Assembly: GCA_026874595.1 (NCBI GenBank)
Contig: CM049319.1
Location: 38,879,473-38,943,472 of the forward strand
Source: Sipunculus nudus
Taxonomy: Eukaryota; Annelida; Sipuncula; Golfingiida; Sipunculidae
Reading direction: 5' to 3'
Length of the DNA: 64,000 nt
In this document: positions 11,505-22,458 of the stretch, in pieces
How the letters are laid out: every line of letters begins with the position of its first letter
How positions within the stretch are numbered: the stretch's first letter is position 1
Notes under the pieces: generated by a model
Told to the model about the DNA's origin: nothing
The model's input: only the letters and a program-made list of their open reading frames with translations
Database searches by the model: none
Position numbers and translations under genes: made by a program

Positions 11505-11822
11505 TGCCGTGGCTCGCTCTCGCCACAGCCCACCATTAGGTGGAAACCCACTTTAGTTATCAAGTCGCACAGGTAGTGTTATTACACACGTTTATTGGCA
11601 CATCAATCTTACAATCTCACTCAGCGGGCTGCTCTCTCCTCAATCCGCCCAGCCTCGATCTCAAGTCCTACACCCGTTATCAAGAAAACACAAACCGCTC
11701 TCCGGATCCCGGATCCCACAACATACGAAATCATTCCCATTACACGAAATGATTTAACAACACACAAGTCATGCCACAATATAACAGTGCGGACACTTTG
11801 AAATTACATTCAACCCCCGACA
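11505..11822 (-). repeat. Element 1, 5' LTR
   Basis: It pairs with 1977-2295. The sequence just inside it, read on the - strand, starts tcaTGGCACGGCCTG. TGG is the usual start of a primer site, but I could not match the rest to a particular tRNA. Confidence 0.92.
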
Positions 11823-12066
11823 ATAATTTACTTGCATATTACAGTCTCTCAGTTTAGATACTTATACTTGAACAAATATGTTATCATTAGAGGCTTCTGC
11901 ATGCATATTTCATGTAGCTCATAAAAGTACACAAGCAACTCCAATTATGACTATTGTGTACATATCTCAAATAATGATATACAAAAAAATTAATTAAAAT
12001 GTTAGTTTTTTTTAAATATTCTCATAATCAATTTCAGCTGAGCACCCTGACCCACGGGTCCCATGT
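11823..12066 (+). repeat. Copy of the repeat left of element 1
   Basis: It matches 1768-1972 over most of its length and ends in gctgagcaccctgaccca then cgggtcccatgt, a family S-E right terminus. Confidence 0.55.
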
Positions 12067-12109
12067 AAAAACTGTACACAGAACTTTCAAGTTATGGGCT
12101 TTTTTGTAG

Positions 12110-12235
12110 GTTATATAATGGCCTTTGGATGGGTGTTTGCCATTATCATTGCATCTCTTCCCCTGTTTGAGATCAGTGACTACAGGAAGTTTGCTGTGTG
12201 TCTGCCATTTGAAGTTGGTGATGTCAAGTCACTCA
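12110..12235 (+). CDS. Glycoprotein-hormone-type LGR receptor, internal exon (TM4 and second extracellular loop)
   Basis: The exon has 126 bases, flanked by a pyrimidine-rich ttttttgtag acceptor and a gtatgt donor. It starts and ends in phase 1, so it splices in frame to 19396. The translation includes AFGWVFAIIIASLPLFEIS, which fits transmembrane helix 4 of the FSH/LH/TSH receptor family (known pattern GW-FA---A-LP-F-IS-Y). It is followed by DYRKFAVCLPFEVG, with the Cys that normally bonds to helix 3 in class A GPCRs. The receptor acts in the plasma membrane. Upstream exons (leucine-rich ectodomain, TM1-3) lie left of the window. Element 1 ends 287 bp upstream in the preceding intron. Confidence 0.88.
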
Positions 12236-12252
12236 GTATGTATACAAAACCT

Positions 12253-12400
12253 TGATGATGTACTGTGAACATTAATGATGTACTAGCTGTAAACATAAAT
12301 GATGTACTGTGAACATAAATTATATACTGTGAACATAAATTATGTACTGTGAACATAAATTATGTACTTTGAATATAAATGTTGTATGAACATAAATTTA
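12253..12400. repeat. Minisatellite of about 22 bp just after the splice donor
   Basis: Five to six imperfect copies of a gatgtactgtgaacataaat unit, starting less than 20 bp into the intron. Confidence 0.75.
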
Positions 12401-13140
12401 AGTTTATTTAATGATCAAATAAGTACAGTTAATATGACCGTGTAACAGGAAACAAAAGATAAATTCATGTCTGAGGTGTCAGTCAAATCAAAATTTGAAA
12501 AAATGTCATTGAAAACTAAAAATATAATTATTAATATCATACCTATTTTGTATAATGTTATACTTCCCAAAGCCTTGATGCTATTTATCACCATTTGGTT
12601 TTGGTTTAAAAAATTAGGTCACTTTTGTCTGTTTTCAGTGCCAGTTTTGGGATAATAAAAAAATAAATGTGTCACAGACATCAATTTTTTGCCACTGACG
12701 GGCCATACACTGACATATACCAGCCCTTTTGTGTGTAACTTGAGACCATACTCATATATGTAATATCACTCTCATGGACATTTAGACTGATTTCCCAATC
12801 TACTTTTCCAGTCTGTTGTTATTTTCTTCATTCTGGAAAATCCACTTTTTCTAGTCTGTTGATGCGCAAAATACTTGTAAATGACAAACCATCATTGTGC
12901 ACCAGAAGAAAATACAATTCCAAGTCAGGCATTGTGCCCTGAGAATGCTTAACATATTTTATTTTTCTGTATTTAATGACTGAGTGAGTATTAATAATCT
13001 ATATCTTGTCTACGTCTCTCCATGAAATGCCATATGGTAAGGAAATATCAGTCTTATAGAAAAAAGATTGCAATTTTTTAAAGGCTATAAATAAAATGAA
13101 ATAAAGTTAAGTAAACAAGGCAATTGAAAGGAAACACTAC
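12401..13140 (+). other. Receptor intron, no feature seen
   Basis: This is AT-rich unique sequence up to the element 2 target site. I see no gene or repeat here. Confidence 0.5.
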
Positions 13141-13290
13141 TGTTATGATGCATGAAACACGGAACAAGACAGCCGGTTACACAATGCTTTATTGCTGCCT
13201 AAATCTAGGTCAAGATATAGGTCAGGGAGCATAGAGTAAATAACTTGCCTAAAAGTCGGCCTGTATCAAAGTCGGCCTAACTCCACAACA
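13141..13290 (-). repeat. Element 2, 3' LTR
   Basis: A 150 bp direct repeat of 17736-17885. Five of the six differences fall within one 11 bp stretch. Confidence 0.94.
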
Positions 13291-13303
13291 TCTTCCTCTT
13301 TCA
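13291..13303 (-). other. Element 2 polypurine tract
   Basis: Read on the - strand the bases before the 3' LTR are tgaaagaggaaga, a purine tract in the expected position. Confidence 0.75.
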
Positions 13304-13579
13304 GTATGCTGCTCTATGAGAGCAGTGTATAGCAATTAGTCCAAGCGTATTCAGTTCTTGAGATGTTCGCTTACTTAAAATCTCGTTAACATCAAAGATA
13401 ATACTAACACAGTACTTACATTCAGAACAGAGTCTTTACCTGCACACCGGCTTTTGTTTTATAATCTAAATCATGAGGGGAGAAGTTACCAGCACTAGCA
13501 CCCTCGACTGGTCCTCAGCACCAGTCATTCCCTACACAAAGTTGTCATACTTTGCTGGAGGTTTAGAGACAGGACCATA

Positions 13580-15307
13580 TCAGGTCACAGCCGTATGGGT
13601 CTTCGGTGTTGTTATAAGATCTTTATCTTTGGGCTGACTAGACTGGGCAGTTGCCTTCGGTGATGCTGGAGGAGCAACATTCTCGGCTGTTGCTTCGGAT
13701 GCACTGGGCAGACTAGATGGAACACAATCTAGTTCGATCACATCTGCGGATGATGATGGAGTTTGCGTGGTTTTACGCGTATCTCTCAGATGGATCAGGT
13801 TTTGTCTGTATTGCTTATCTCCAATTTTCACCATGTAACTTCTTGGCGCGACTTGTGAGTGTATTATACCTGAAACCCAGGGAGAGTTTCCAACCTGTGG
13901 TTTTATCTTAGCACGTACTGGCTGTCCAACGATCAGTTGTGGCAGTGGTTTCACGGAGCGGTCATGCCACTGTTTCGCCTTTTGCCTCTTGCGTACTTGA
14001 TCATCCGGCACATCCTCCACTACTTTAGGGTGGTATAAAATGTCTTTGCATGGTAGGAAGGAACGAGTACATCTTGACATCAGATGCTGTGCTGGAGAGC
14101 TGGTCATTCCCAGTGTAGGGGTGTTTCTCCATTCCAGCAGTGCTTTGTGTACGTCACTGTTGTCTTTTCCTGCCTTTTTCACTAGACCTTTAGCCATCTT
14201 AACTGCAGATTCTGCTTTACCATTTGATCTGCTATGGTATGGACTTGATGTAAGGTGTTCGAAGTCCCATTTACGTGTGAACTCTGAGAATTCCTGTGAC
14301 GAATAGTTTGGCCCGTTGTCGGTTAGCAGAGTCTGTGGTATACCATGAGTAGCAAATGTCTGCTTCATGATTTCAATGAGTGTCTTTGATGTTTCATCTT
14401 TAAGGAAGCTCATCTCAATGAAGTCCGAATAAAGGTCTACTATTACACAATAATGTTCACCATTGACTTGAAAGCAGTCACTGGCTACTACTTGCCATGG
14501 TGCCTTTGGCAAGGGATGTGTCATGAGTGGTTCGTTCACTTGTGCTGGCTGATTCTCCTGGCATATTTCACAACTCTGCACCTCTTCAACGAGTTTGTTG
14601 TGCATACGAGGCCAGTACATTATGTCTCTAGCGGTATTGGTTTTGTATTGGATTCCCATATGAGATGCATGTGCATGCTTTCTCATCTCACGACGCATAA
14701 CAGTTGGTATTTTAACACGCGTTCCACAGAAGACTATTCCATCTTGGGTCACCAGTTCGTCTCTGTACGACCAATACTCTCGGATACACAATGGTACCTG
14801 TCCTTTATCGCAGGGCCAGCCAGTGCGGATGACTTCCATCAATGTCTGCAATGTCTGATCTTGTGCCGTCGCTTTCTTGATTTTCTCAAGTCTGGGATCC
14901 GACACGAAGAGAGTTGGTTCAATGTTCTCAAGCTCTGTATTGAGATTATGCTCCTGCTGCAAAGAGTAGACTAAGTAATCAGGAGTTTGCTCAGTCACTT
15001 GAGTTGACTGTAATGCTGCACGTGACAGGGTATCACTCATGTACATTTCCGGGCCTGGCTGGTACTCTACTTGTAGTGGGTACTTTTGTAGTCGAAGCCA
15101 CATTCGTTGAAGGCGTTTCGGGCTAACTAGAATGGGTTTGCCGAAAATGTTTGTGAGAGGTTTATGATCTGTGAGTACACGGATCTTGTCACGCCCGACT
15201 AGGTACTGTTCAAATCGCTGAGTGGCGAATACTATTGCCAAGCACTCTTTCTCGATTTGTGCATAGTTTCTCTCAGTGGGAGTAAGTGCTTGTGATGCTA
15301 ATGCCAC
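13580..15307 (-). pseudogene. pol: Element 2 RNase H and integrase
   Basis: A 575-codon open frame with no internal stop. It begins inside RNase H (ERNYAQIEKECLAIVFATQ, then RVLTDHKPL, which supply the Glu and an Asp). It continues with a linker and integrase. The zinc-binding segment is HAHASHMGIQ followed by CEICQ. The DDE core can be seen as VVASDCFQVNG, LLTDNGPNYSS and SNGKAESAVK. The C-terminal tail ends at 13580 with a Thr-rich segment. This is the best-preserved part of the element. It is cut off from the rest of Pol by a TGA at about 15314, directly upstream in the same frame. Confidence 0.93.
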
Positions 15308-15313
15308 TGGGTA

Positions 15314-16045
15314 TCAATTCTGAGTAAGCACTGCACCCAAACCGACCTCTGAACTATCTGACTCGATGGTGACTTCCTTGTTGACATCATAATACCGAAG
15401 AACTGTGTGGTTCACTACAAGTTCTTTGATCTTGTTAAATGCTGCTTCATGATGTGGTAGCCATTGAAAGAAAGCGTCTTTGTCACACAGTCGCCGCAGA
15501 GGTTCTCCTGCTGTGCTCAAGTCTGTGAGGAATTTGGAGAGATAGGTCGCCATGCCTAGAAGGCGCTGTACGCCTTGAACATCCGTTGGACGCGGCATGT
15601 CAACTTTTGCCTTAACCTTCTCTGGGTCTGGGGATAGTCCTTTGGCACTGAAGACATGACCCATATACATGACACTCTGCTGTTTGTACCTGAGCTTGGT
15701 AGCATTGAGTTTCAACTTTCTTTGTTTGCATCTATTGAGCAGAGCATAGAATGCTTGATCATGAGAAGCTTCAGCCTCAGCTTCTGTCTCTCCAGTACCG
15801 TAGACCAAAATGTCAGTGGCGATGACTGCTATATTCTCAAGACCTTCTAGGTTTTCGTTGAGCCGGCGCTGGAACTCCTCCGGTGCCGACGATATTCCGA
15901 ACGGCATCCGTAACCATCGATACCTTCCATAAGGCGTCCAGAAAGTGGTGAGGTAACTCGAGGGTTCGTCGAGAAGGACTTGCAGAAATCCATCTTTTGC
16001 GTCCACCCCAGAGAATATTTTGGCGTTTTTTTGGCCTTGGAGCAA
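15314..16045 (-). pseudogene. pol: Element 2 reverse transcriptase, active site altered
   Basis: The frame covers the palm and thumb. FSGVDAKDGFLQV has the first catalytic Asp region, LRMPFGISSAPEEFQRR is the conserved block before the active-site strand, and MGHVFSAKGLSPDPEKV is the usual gypsy thumb block. The catalytic x-x-D-D box is ATDILVYG at about 15814-15834, so the first of the paired Asp residues is Thr. A frame change in an A7 run near 16030 separates it from the upstream part, and a TGA at about 15314 ends it. Confidence 0.92.
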
Positions 16046-17207
16046 TTTCTTCCACTGTGGGGATTGGATAGTGATTGCGTTTGATTGCTTTGTTTAGGTT
16101 GTGTGGATCAAGGCAAATCTGAATCTTGTTTGGCTTCTGTATCACAACCATGTTGCTAATCCATTTGGAGGGTTCTGTGACTGATGCGATAATGCCATTA
16201 GCCTGCATGCTATCAAGTTTTGCCTTGAGACGACTACGTACAGGGATCGGGACTCTCCGACTTGTGTTCTGGACTGGAGTCACAGTATTGTCTAACTCGA
16301 TATGGTAAAGTCCAGGCAACTTACCTAAACCTGTAAACACATCTTTATAGTCATTCAAGATTTTGGCCTTGGTTAGTCCTGCAGTCTGAGTATCTGAGAT
16401 TGAATGTACCAGGCACTCATCAGCAAACTGCATTAAACCTAGAGCTTCTGCTGCTCTGCCTGAGAGCAGGTATGCTTGAGCCTGCTCTAATATCTCAAAA
16501 TGTATTTTCTTTGAGATATCTTTAAAGCTACATTTCAGTGTGATCATTCCAATTGGCAGAATGGTGGATCCATCATATAGCTTTAACTTGGTTGCTGAAG
16601 GTTTCGGGGGTTGATCAGTGAGTTTCTTATAATCTCCCAGTGTCATGGTGCTGCATGTAGCTCCCGAGTCAAGTTGAAAGCGAAGTGTTTCAGTTTTGTC
16701 ACCTGTTGGTGTTTGCACTGATAGTTCTGCCATGTACTGATGTTTTTTCTTGGATTCAACTAGATAGATGCTTTCATCACTTTCATCATCACCATTCACT
16801 TCTTTCTGGACCTGATGTACACTGTGTGGCCTGTTTCGTTGGCTGCTGTTGCCACTTGATCTGCACACTTGTGGGAAGTGATTACGTTTTTTACACTTTT
16901 TGCATACGTTGCCATAGGCAGGGCATTTTCCTCTTTTGTGGTCTGAGTTGCCGCAATACTTGCAGTTACGCACTGTTTTACTGGGCTTATGCTTATGTGG
17001 CCTACCACTACCAGTTTTCTTTATTTGTACGTAATGTGCTGTTTCTGAACCAGCTTCCGCTGCTTCCATCTGCTGCATATCTATGGAAGCTTGCTCACTG
17101 CTTCTGCATATATCCAGAGTTTTTTTGAGCGTTAGATCAGTTTCGCGAAGTAACCGAGACCTTGTCTGATTGCTGGAGATGCCAATTACCAGCCGATCAC
17201 GTATCAT
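16036..17207 (-). pseudogene. gag-pol: Element 2 gag C-terminus, nucleocapsid, protease and start of reverse transcriptase
   Basis: In order: a gag segment (RLVIGISSNQTRSRLLRE); two tandem CCHC knuckles at 16863-16964, CKYCGNSDHKRGKC and CKKCKKRNHFPQVC; and a protease active site, FQLDSGATCSTM, with the Asp near 16670. The reverse transcriptase fingers follow (GIIASVTEPSKWISNMVV, then ICLDPHNLNKAI). Two adjacent knuckles in one frame with protease is a mag-lineage trait. After VEEIAP the reading leaves frame at the A7 run, so the residues coded below about 16030 in this frame are not real. Confidence 0.92.
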
Positions 17208-17247
17208 GTCGTCATGGAGTTCTCCAAAGTTGCACGTTGCAGCCAGT

Positions 17248-17598
17248 TAGCGCAGTTTATTTATATAACAGTCAACTGTTTCCTTGCTCTCGTTTTGACG
17301 AATTGAACACAAAACGTTCATACACAACATTACGTTGGGGTTCAAAGTACTGAGTGAGGCCGTCAATAATGGCAGTTAGTAACTTTCTCTGAGCTTGCGT
17401 TAATGGCATGTTTTCATACACATTATAACAGTCTTTGCCCATTACTGACAAAAAGGTAGCAATCTGTACTGATTGCTCCTTATTAAGTTCTGTTGCTACT
17501 AAATAATTGTCCCAACTTGCCTTGAAGTACTGCCAGTTAGCAACCTTGTCACCAGACATATTCATTTTCACAGGCGGGGGGATCAGCGAGTTCGCCAT
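17248..17598 (-). pseudogene. gag: Element 2 gag N-terminus
   Basis: The Met at 17598 (MANSLIPPPVKMNMSGD) opens gag 118 bp downstream of the primer site. The segment NWQYFKASWDNYLVATEL fits the start of mag-type gags. After YERFVFN (about 17305) the frame shifts. A TAA at about 17247-17250 also breaks the downstream frame before RLVIGISS. Confidence 0.88.
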
Positions 17599-17715
17599 GA
17601 TTCAGACTCACGTGTCCTTGAGCTTTGCGTGACAACCACTAGCCGTAGTCAGCAGGCGTGCACTGGACCGTGTGGTTAATTGTCTCTGTTAGACTACTGC
17701 TGCTTGAGTTGCTTG

Positions 17716-17735
17716 CCAATTAACTTCTGACACCA
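17716..17735 (-). other. Element 2 primer binding site, tRNA-Leu
   Basis: On the - strand, directly after the 5' LTR, is TGGTGTCAGAAGTTAATTGG. The first 13 bases complement the 3' end of common animal tRNA-Leu (ending CTTCTGACACCA). The match to tRNA-Leu is from general knowledge of that tRNA. Confidence 0.85.
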
Positions 17736-17885
17736 TGTTATGATGCATGAAACACGGAACAAGACAGCCGGTTACACAATGCTTTAATGCCACCGAGATC
17801 TAGGTCAAGATATAGGTCAGGGATCATAGAGTAAATAACTTGCCTAAAAGTCGGCCTGTATCAAAGTCGGCCTAACTCCACAACA
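17736..17885 (-). repeat. Element 2, 5' LTR
   Basis: It pairs with 13141-13290 and is followed by ACTAC, the target duplication. Confidence 0.94.
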
Positions 17886-19395
17886 ACTACCAGTAAAAAA
17901 GGAAGATGGTATACGTGGTTGCCTAAATTGTATACAGGTTCTAAACAGCTGCTGCCCATAGAGACGAATTGTCGTCAGAAACCGGCCTGCTTCCAAATCC
18001 CTGTCTTGATCGAGAGAGAATAAATGAAACCACACAATTATTGCTGTGCTATGATTTGTGGTGTTCGTGAACTAGATATTGTAAATTGCAAGGTCAATTA
18101 TATTACCCTTGAGATTTGCTATATATACTCACAGTACCGCAGTGTTCTTAGCTGAAAAAAATTCCTAACCACCATAAATTATGCGATCAGCGAACATTTT
18201 CTGCAAAAATTGTAATGAATGAAGTCACATGGGATGAATTCTAACTACAAACCTCTCGTTTGGTTTCTATCTAAGACACCTCATTGCTCCGCTAATCACA
18301 ATAATGTATGTGTGGGCGAGGCATAGGTTTATGCAAATCAGCGTCAATCAACATGTCACATGAATGGATTTAATGGCAACATCGGCCAGTTGACAGTATG
18401 AATGTCAAGAGAATTTTAATTTAACACGATAGTGATTACTTGCACTTAATTTTTTCCTGCAGTTTGCCTAATATCATAAATGTTTGCGCATATAAAATGT
18501 CAGATATCAGAATCATTGATCACAGGCTAATGCCCACATGGTTGTTTCACCCGAATGACAAAATTTGGGAGAGGAATAAAATGCCAGTTTTCTCCTCTCG
18601 CCTATGAAAGTGTACCGATCCATCTGGTAATAAAGGCACACTCAGACTAATTTTAACGGCCTTATATTCAACAATCAGCTAAGTTGGGTAATACCTTTCA
18701 TTATAGAAATTAAGAACATCTTCTACATGGAGACTGAGGGAGAATAAGAATGTAATAGAAGGGCTATGTTTCTAGCAAATGAAGGCAGATTTTTACAGGC
18801 CCATGCAGGCTTCCACCTTCATATCAACAGAAATGATGAACCACTGCAGAATTTGATTAAGAATTTTGGGAGTGACGTTAAGACCTAAGTTTTTTTCAGA
18901 ACTCTTCAGACACTATGGTGGTATATATCTGGTTACGGCACTTGCTGAATCAAGTGCTGGAAATAGAGAAGATACCTTTCAATTAAATGAGAGTAATTAA
19001 GTTGTCCTATAATACTACATCAGGTTTTGGCCAAATACATATTCTGGCACATGGAACTTTTACTCAAAATGTTGAGTACCAGCATTTTACATGTCCTTGT
19101 CACACATATTTGGACACACATTTACATTCTAAGGACTTACAATATATAAAAGTACAGACACTGAAAATTGGCAAAGTGCTTACTTGAAGAAACAAGGGTC
19201 AAGGATCTACAAAATATTTATTAAGATTAAATTGAAACAGTCTGTTTATACATGAGAATGGGAGGGTCTTTTTGTTTGTTTGTCTGAAATATTTAAAGTA
19301 ACAAGAGGGATTCAGATAGGTCCTATTGTAGAGATTGCGGTGTATTTTTTTCCAGCTTTAGGAACCTCATTACCAAGATATCTTTTCATTTTCAG
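17886..19395 (+). other. Receptor intron, right part
   Basis: Unique AT-rich intron ending in a polypyrimidine stretch and ttttcag. I see no further gene or repeat in it. Confidence 0.6.
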
Positions 19396-20807
19396 GTTAC
19401 ATCTGTTTCATCTTTCTGGCTAATGGATTGGCTTTCCTGGTGATTGTAATTTGTTATACAAAGATGTACTGCTCCATCAGAAGCTCACACTCCTGGAAAT
19501 CCAACGACATCTGTATCGCCAAGCGCATGGCCTTGTTGGTGTTCACTGATTTCGCGTGTTGGGCCCCGATCACATTCTGTTCCCTTACAGCAGCATTTGG
19601 TTTAGAACTTATCTCTTTAAACGAAGCAAAAGTATTCACGATATTTGTCCTACCACTGAACAGTTGTGCTAACCCATTTCTGTACGCCATTTTCACCAAA
19701 CAGTTCAAGCAGCACTCATCACAGCTCTGCAAAAAGATTGAAGCCGTGAACAGTTACTCCCACGTGAGTAACAAGAATATCAGCCAGAGCTGGGGGTCAT
19801 CACGTAATGTGTCTGGCCTGGAGAGTTATTTTGGCAGCAAGCAGGAGAAAAAGACCCATGAAATGTCTGTACATATGACAGAAGCAGGTATACCCATGCT
19901 CACTTTTGTCAGTCAAAGTTCTGACAAAAAGACAAAGCTACAGACCCAAGAAGGGAGGGAGTTTTATCTTGATCTGTCAAGGACAAATGACAGATATTAT
20001 CAGTTCATCAACCAGTGTCAGTGTCACCCTACCCAGTATACAGCTTCCCCAAAAGCAGGCCCTGTGGCCCGTTTTACTTTCTTTGGTAAGAAGTTTAAGC
20101 ATTTTACAGCCAAGAAAAAGAAATCTAGTGATGTTAAGTGGTCAGCAAGAGTCCTTGAGTGGAACGTACATGAAAAGGACAAAGGTGAAGATCAGTGTCC
20201 AAACAAGGAAGGGTCAAGGTTCTTGTTTGTTCCTGAAAGGAAACGCAAGGCTGAGACTTGTGGGGACACTTCGCAGGACTGTCAAATGAAAGAATCATTG
20301 GTGAGGTCACCCAGCTCCAAGAGAGGAGACTTCAGTAGCCAATGTCTGAATGAGTTCAACCTAGAACTACGCAATGGAGAGGTGCGGTCAGACCCTGAGG
20401 GCTCAGAGAGTTCTGATACCGGCTCTGCTCCACAGATGTCACTACCTGTCACTGTGGACACACCCAGTCCTGCAGACATATACAGTGATAATGAGCTGAC
20501 CTCTGATTCACTGCCGTCTGAATACATTCCTGTTGGTGAGGAGTCAAACAGTGAAAAGGCGTGTTTGGAGAGGTTCTCTGCATATGATCAACCACTCGCA
20601 ACCTTGAGGCGATGTAAAGCTGATCTCCACAGAGCAAACAGTATTGAAGTTACCACTGTCCCTAGAAGAAACAAATTACGCAACTTAAAAGCAACAGAGT
20701 TCTCCTCCAGTTTACCACTGACAGGGACTAATGGTAGTTTTCTACCATCCCTTGACGGACCTTGTAGTCTCCGGTCAACAGGGTTAGGAGAAGGACACTC
20801 CTCATGA
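19396..20807 (+). CDS. Glycoprotein-hormone-type LGR receptor, last coding exon (TM5-TM7 and long tail)
   Basis: The exon begins after ttttcag in phase 1, joining 12235 in frame, and ends at TGA 20805-20807. TM5 is CFIFLANGLAFLVIVICYT. The third loop and TM6 read IAKRMALLVFTDFACWAPI, and TM7 includes NSCANPFLYAIFTK. These two blocks are hallmarks of type A LGRs (FSH, LH and TSH receptors and their invertebrate orthologues, which bind GPA2/GPB5-type hormones and couple to G proteins). They differ from LGR4-6 and relaxin-type receptors. The cytoplasmic tail is about 370 residues, against under 100 in the vertebrate receptors. It is rich in Ser, Lys and Asp/Glu, with a basic stretch (FGKKFKHFTAKKKKSS) and no recognised domain. 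A Cys soon after TM7 (LCKKIE) could be palmitoylated. Confidence 0.92.
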
Positions 20808-20882
20808 GAGACAGATTGCACATGAAGAGACATTATAGATAGAATTGATGATCCATGTTTTCTGTGGTATACATACATTATA

Positions 20883-21745
20883 AACACAGAGTATACACCA
20901 GACCCTATTAAACCCAATAATAGTGCTGAGACACTACTGGACAAAACAATATTATACTGCTGAGACACTGATGGACAACACATTACAGTACTGCATGTGA
21001 CAAAAAAAACAGTGCTTAGGCACTACAGAACAACATATCATAACAATGCTGAGACACTTAACTGGACAGGAAATTACAGTGCTGAGACACTACTGGACAA
21101 TACATCATAACAGTGCTGGGACACTACTGGACAACACACCATAATAGTGCTAAAACACTACTGGACAAAACAGCATACAGTGCATGCTAAGACACTACTG
21201 GACAACACATCATAACAATGCTGAGACACTACTGGACAACACATCATAACCATGCTAATACCCTACTGGACAACACATCATAACAGTGCAGAGACATTAC
21301 TTGACAACACATCATAACAGTGCCGAGACACTGATGGACAACACACCATTACAGTGTTTAGACACTACTGGACAACCCAGCATAACAATGCTCAGACACT
21401 ACTTGACAACACACCATTACAGTAATGACACACTTCTGGACAACACACCATTACAGTGTTAAGACACTTCTGGACAACACAGCATAACAATGCTAAGACA
21501 CTACTTGACAACACATCATAACAGTGCTGAGACACTGCTGGACAACACACCATTACAGTGTTTAGACACAACTGGACAACACACCATTACAGTGTTTAGA
21601 CACTACTGGACAACACAGCATAACAATGCAAAGACACTACTTGACAACACACCATTACAGTATTGACACACTTCTGGACAACACACCATTACAGTGTATA
21701 GACACAACCAGACAACACACCATTACATGCTTCAGACAATACATA
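20883..21745. repeat. 34 bp minisatellite downstream of the receptor stop codon
   Basis: Roughly 25 imperfect copies of a unit built on gacactactggacaacaca plus a cataacagtgctga-like half. Adjacent units at 21191 and 21225 give the 34 bp period. The array starts about 75 bp after the stop codon, so it probably lies in the 3' untranslated region, unless transcripts end earlier. Confidence 0.88.
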
Positions 21746-21849
21746 AATGAAAGAGATTAATACAAGGTCTTAACACATATGATACTCTGAGAAAATCTGG
21801 ACTTTTTACAGACATGATAAATAGTCATAATGCTGACCTGGTATAGAGG

Positions 21850-22078
21850 GAACACACTCTCAAAACAGACATGATACTTCATAATATTGACACATTACAG
21901 ATATGATACTTCATAATACTGATACATTACAGACATGATACTTCATAATACTGACTCATTACAGACATGATACTTCATAATACTGACACATTACAGACAG
22001 GATCCTCTATACAACTGACTCATTACAAACATGAAACTTCATAATACTGACACATTACAAACATGATACTTCAATATC
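21850..22078. repeat. 32 bp minisatellite
   Basis: About seven copies of a gacatgatacttcataatac unit with a tgacacattaca half. Two more copies lie at 22859-22910, on the far side of an insertion. Confidence 0.85.
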
Positions 22079-22458
22079 AATAGGTATCAGGATGTAAGAG
22101 TCCTGATATTCAGACAGAGCCAAATAATATTAATGGTTACCAGACGACTTAGTATCTAATGGTAATTCGGTATATTCTTAGAGCCTTAATATATTCTCAC
22201 AAATTAGCTCTAAATTGGTTTTTACAATGGGATCATCAGATGTTTATATGAGTTTTGAAATAGCACTGCAGGTCAGTCTATAACTGAATGTATGTCAAGT
22301 CAGAATTGGGATTTTCCAGAGAACTACCATCCAGTAGAATCAGGTAAAACTTTTAAAGTACACTTACAACTCTGATGTAATTGTGACCTACGTTGGGTCA
22401 TCCAATAAGGATTGGCTTTTATGACGATATGCAGAAATATGGATATGTATGTCTTATA

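Larger units (their letters stand above)
1977..11822 (-). mobile_element. Element 1: 9.8 kb Ty3/gypsy LTR retrotransposon, degenerate
   Basis: This is a full-length LTR retrotransposon read on the - strand. It has LTRs of 319 bp (1977-2295) and 318 bp (11505-11822) that begin TG and end CA. They differ at about 15 bases plus one indel, near 5 percent. The flanking ATAA at 1973-1976 and 11823-11826 fits a 4 bp target duplication. A purine tract sits against the 3' LTR. The internal order gag, zinc knuckle, protease, reverse transcriptase, RNase H, integrase is that of Ty3/gypsy. The coding frames shift many times, so it is a dead copy. Its length is unusual because both non-coding flanks hold tandem-repeat arrays. 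It lies in an intron of the LGR gene, antisense, ending about 290 bp before an exon. No envelope gene was recognised. Confidence 0.93.
13141..17885 (-). mobile_element. Element 2: 4.7 kb mag-type Ty3/gypsy retrotransposon (SURL/Steamer-like), inactive
   Basis: It has 150 bp LTRs (TGTTATGATG to CCACAACA) at each end and a 5 bp target duplication, ACTAC (13136-13140 and 17886-17890). A primer site complementary to tRNA-Leu abuts the 5' LTR and a purine tract abuts the 3' LTR. One Gag-Pol reading order is present with two CCHC knuckles, protease, reverse transcriptase, RNase H and integrase. Small size, short LTRs, two knuckles and the tRNA-Leu site are the pattern of the mag lineage, which includes sea urchin SURL and clam Steamer; the assignment is inferred without alignment. 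The LTRs differ at 6 of 150 positions. Two frameshifts, two stops and a lost catalytic Asp make it inactive. It lies antisense in the receptor intron. Confidence 0.93.

Noticed and set aside
16021-16036. A-AAA-AAC heptamer on the - strand as a programmed -1 frameshift site in element 2
   Set aside because: It lies in the middle of the reverse transcriptase domain, not at a gag-pol or pol domain border, so a one-base indel in a homopolymer is the simpler reading.
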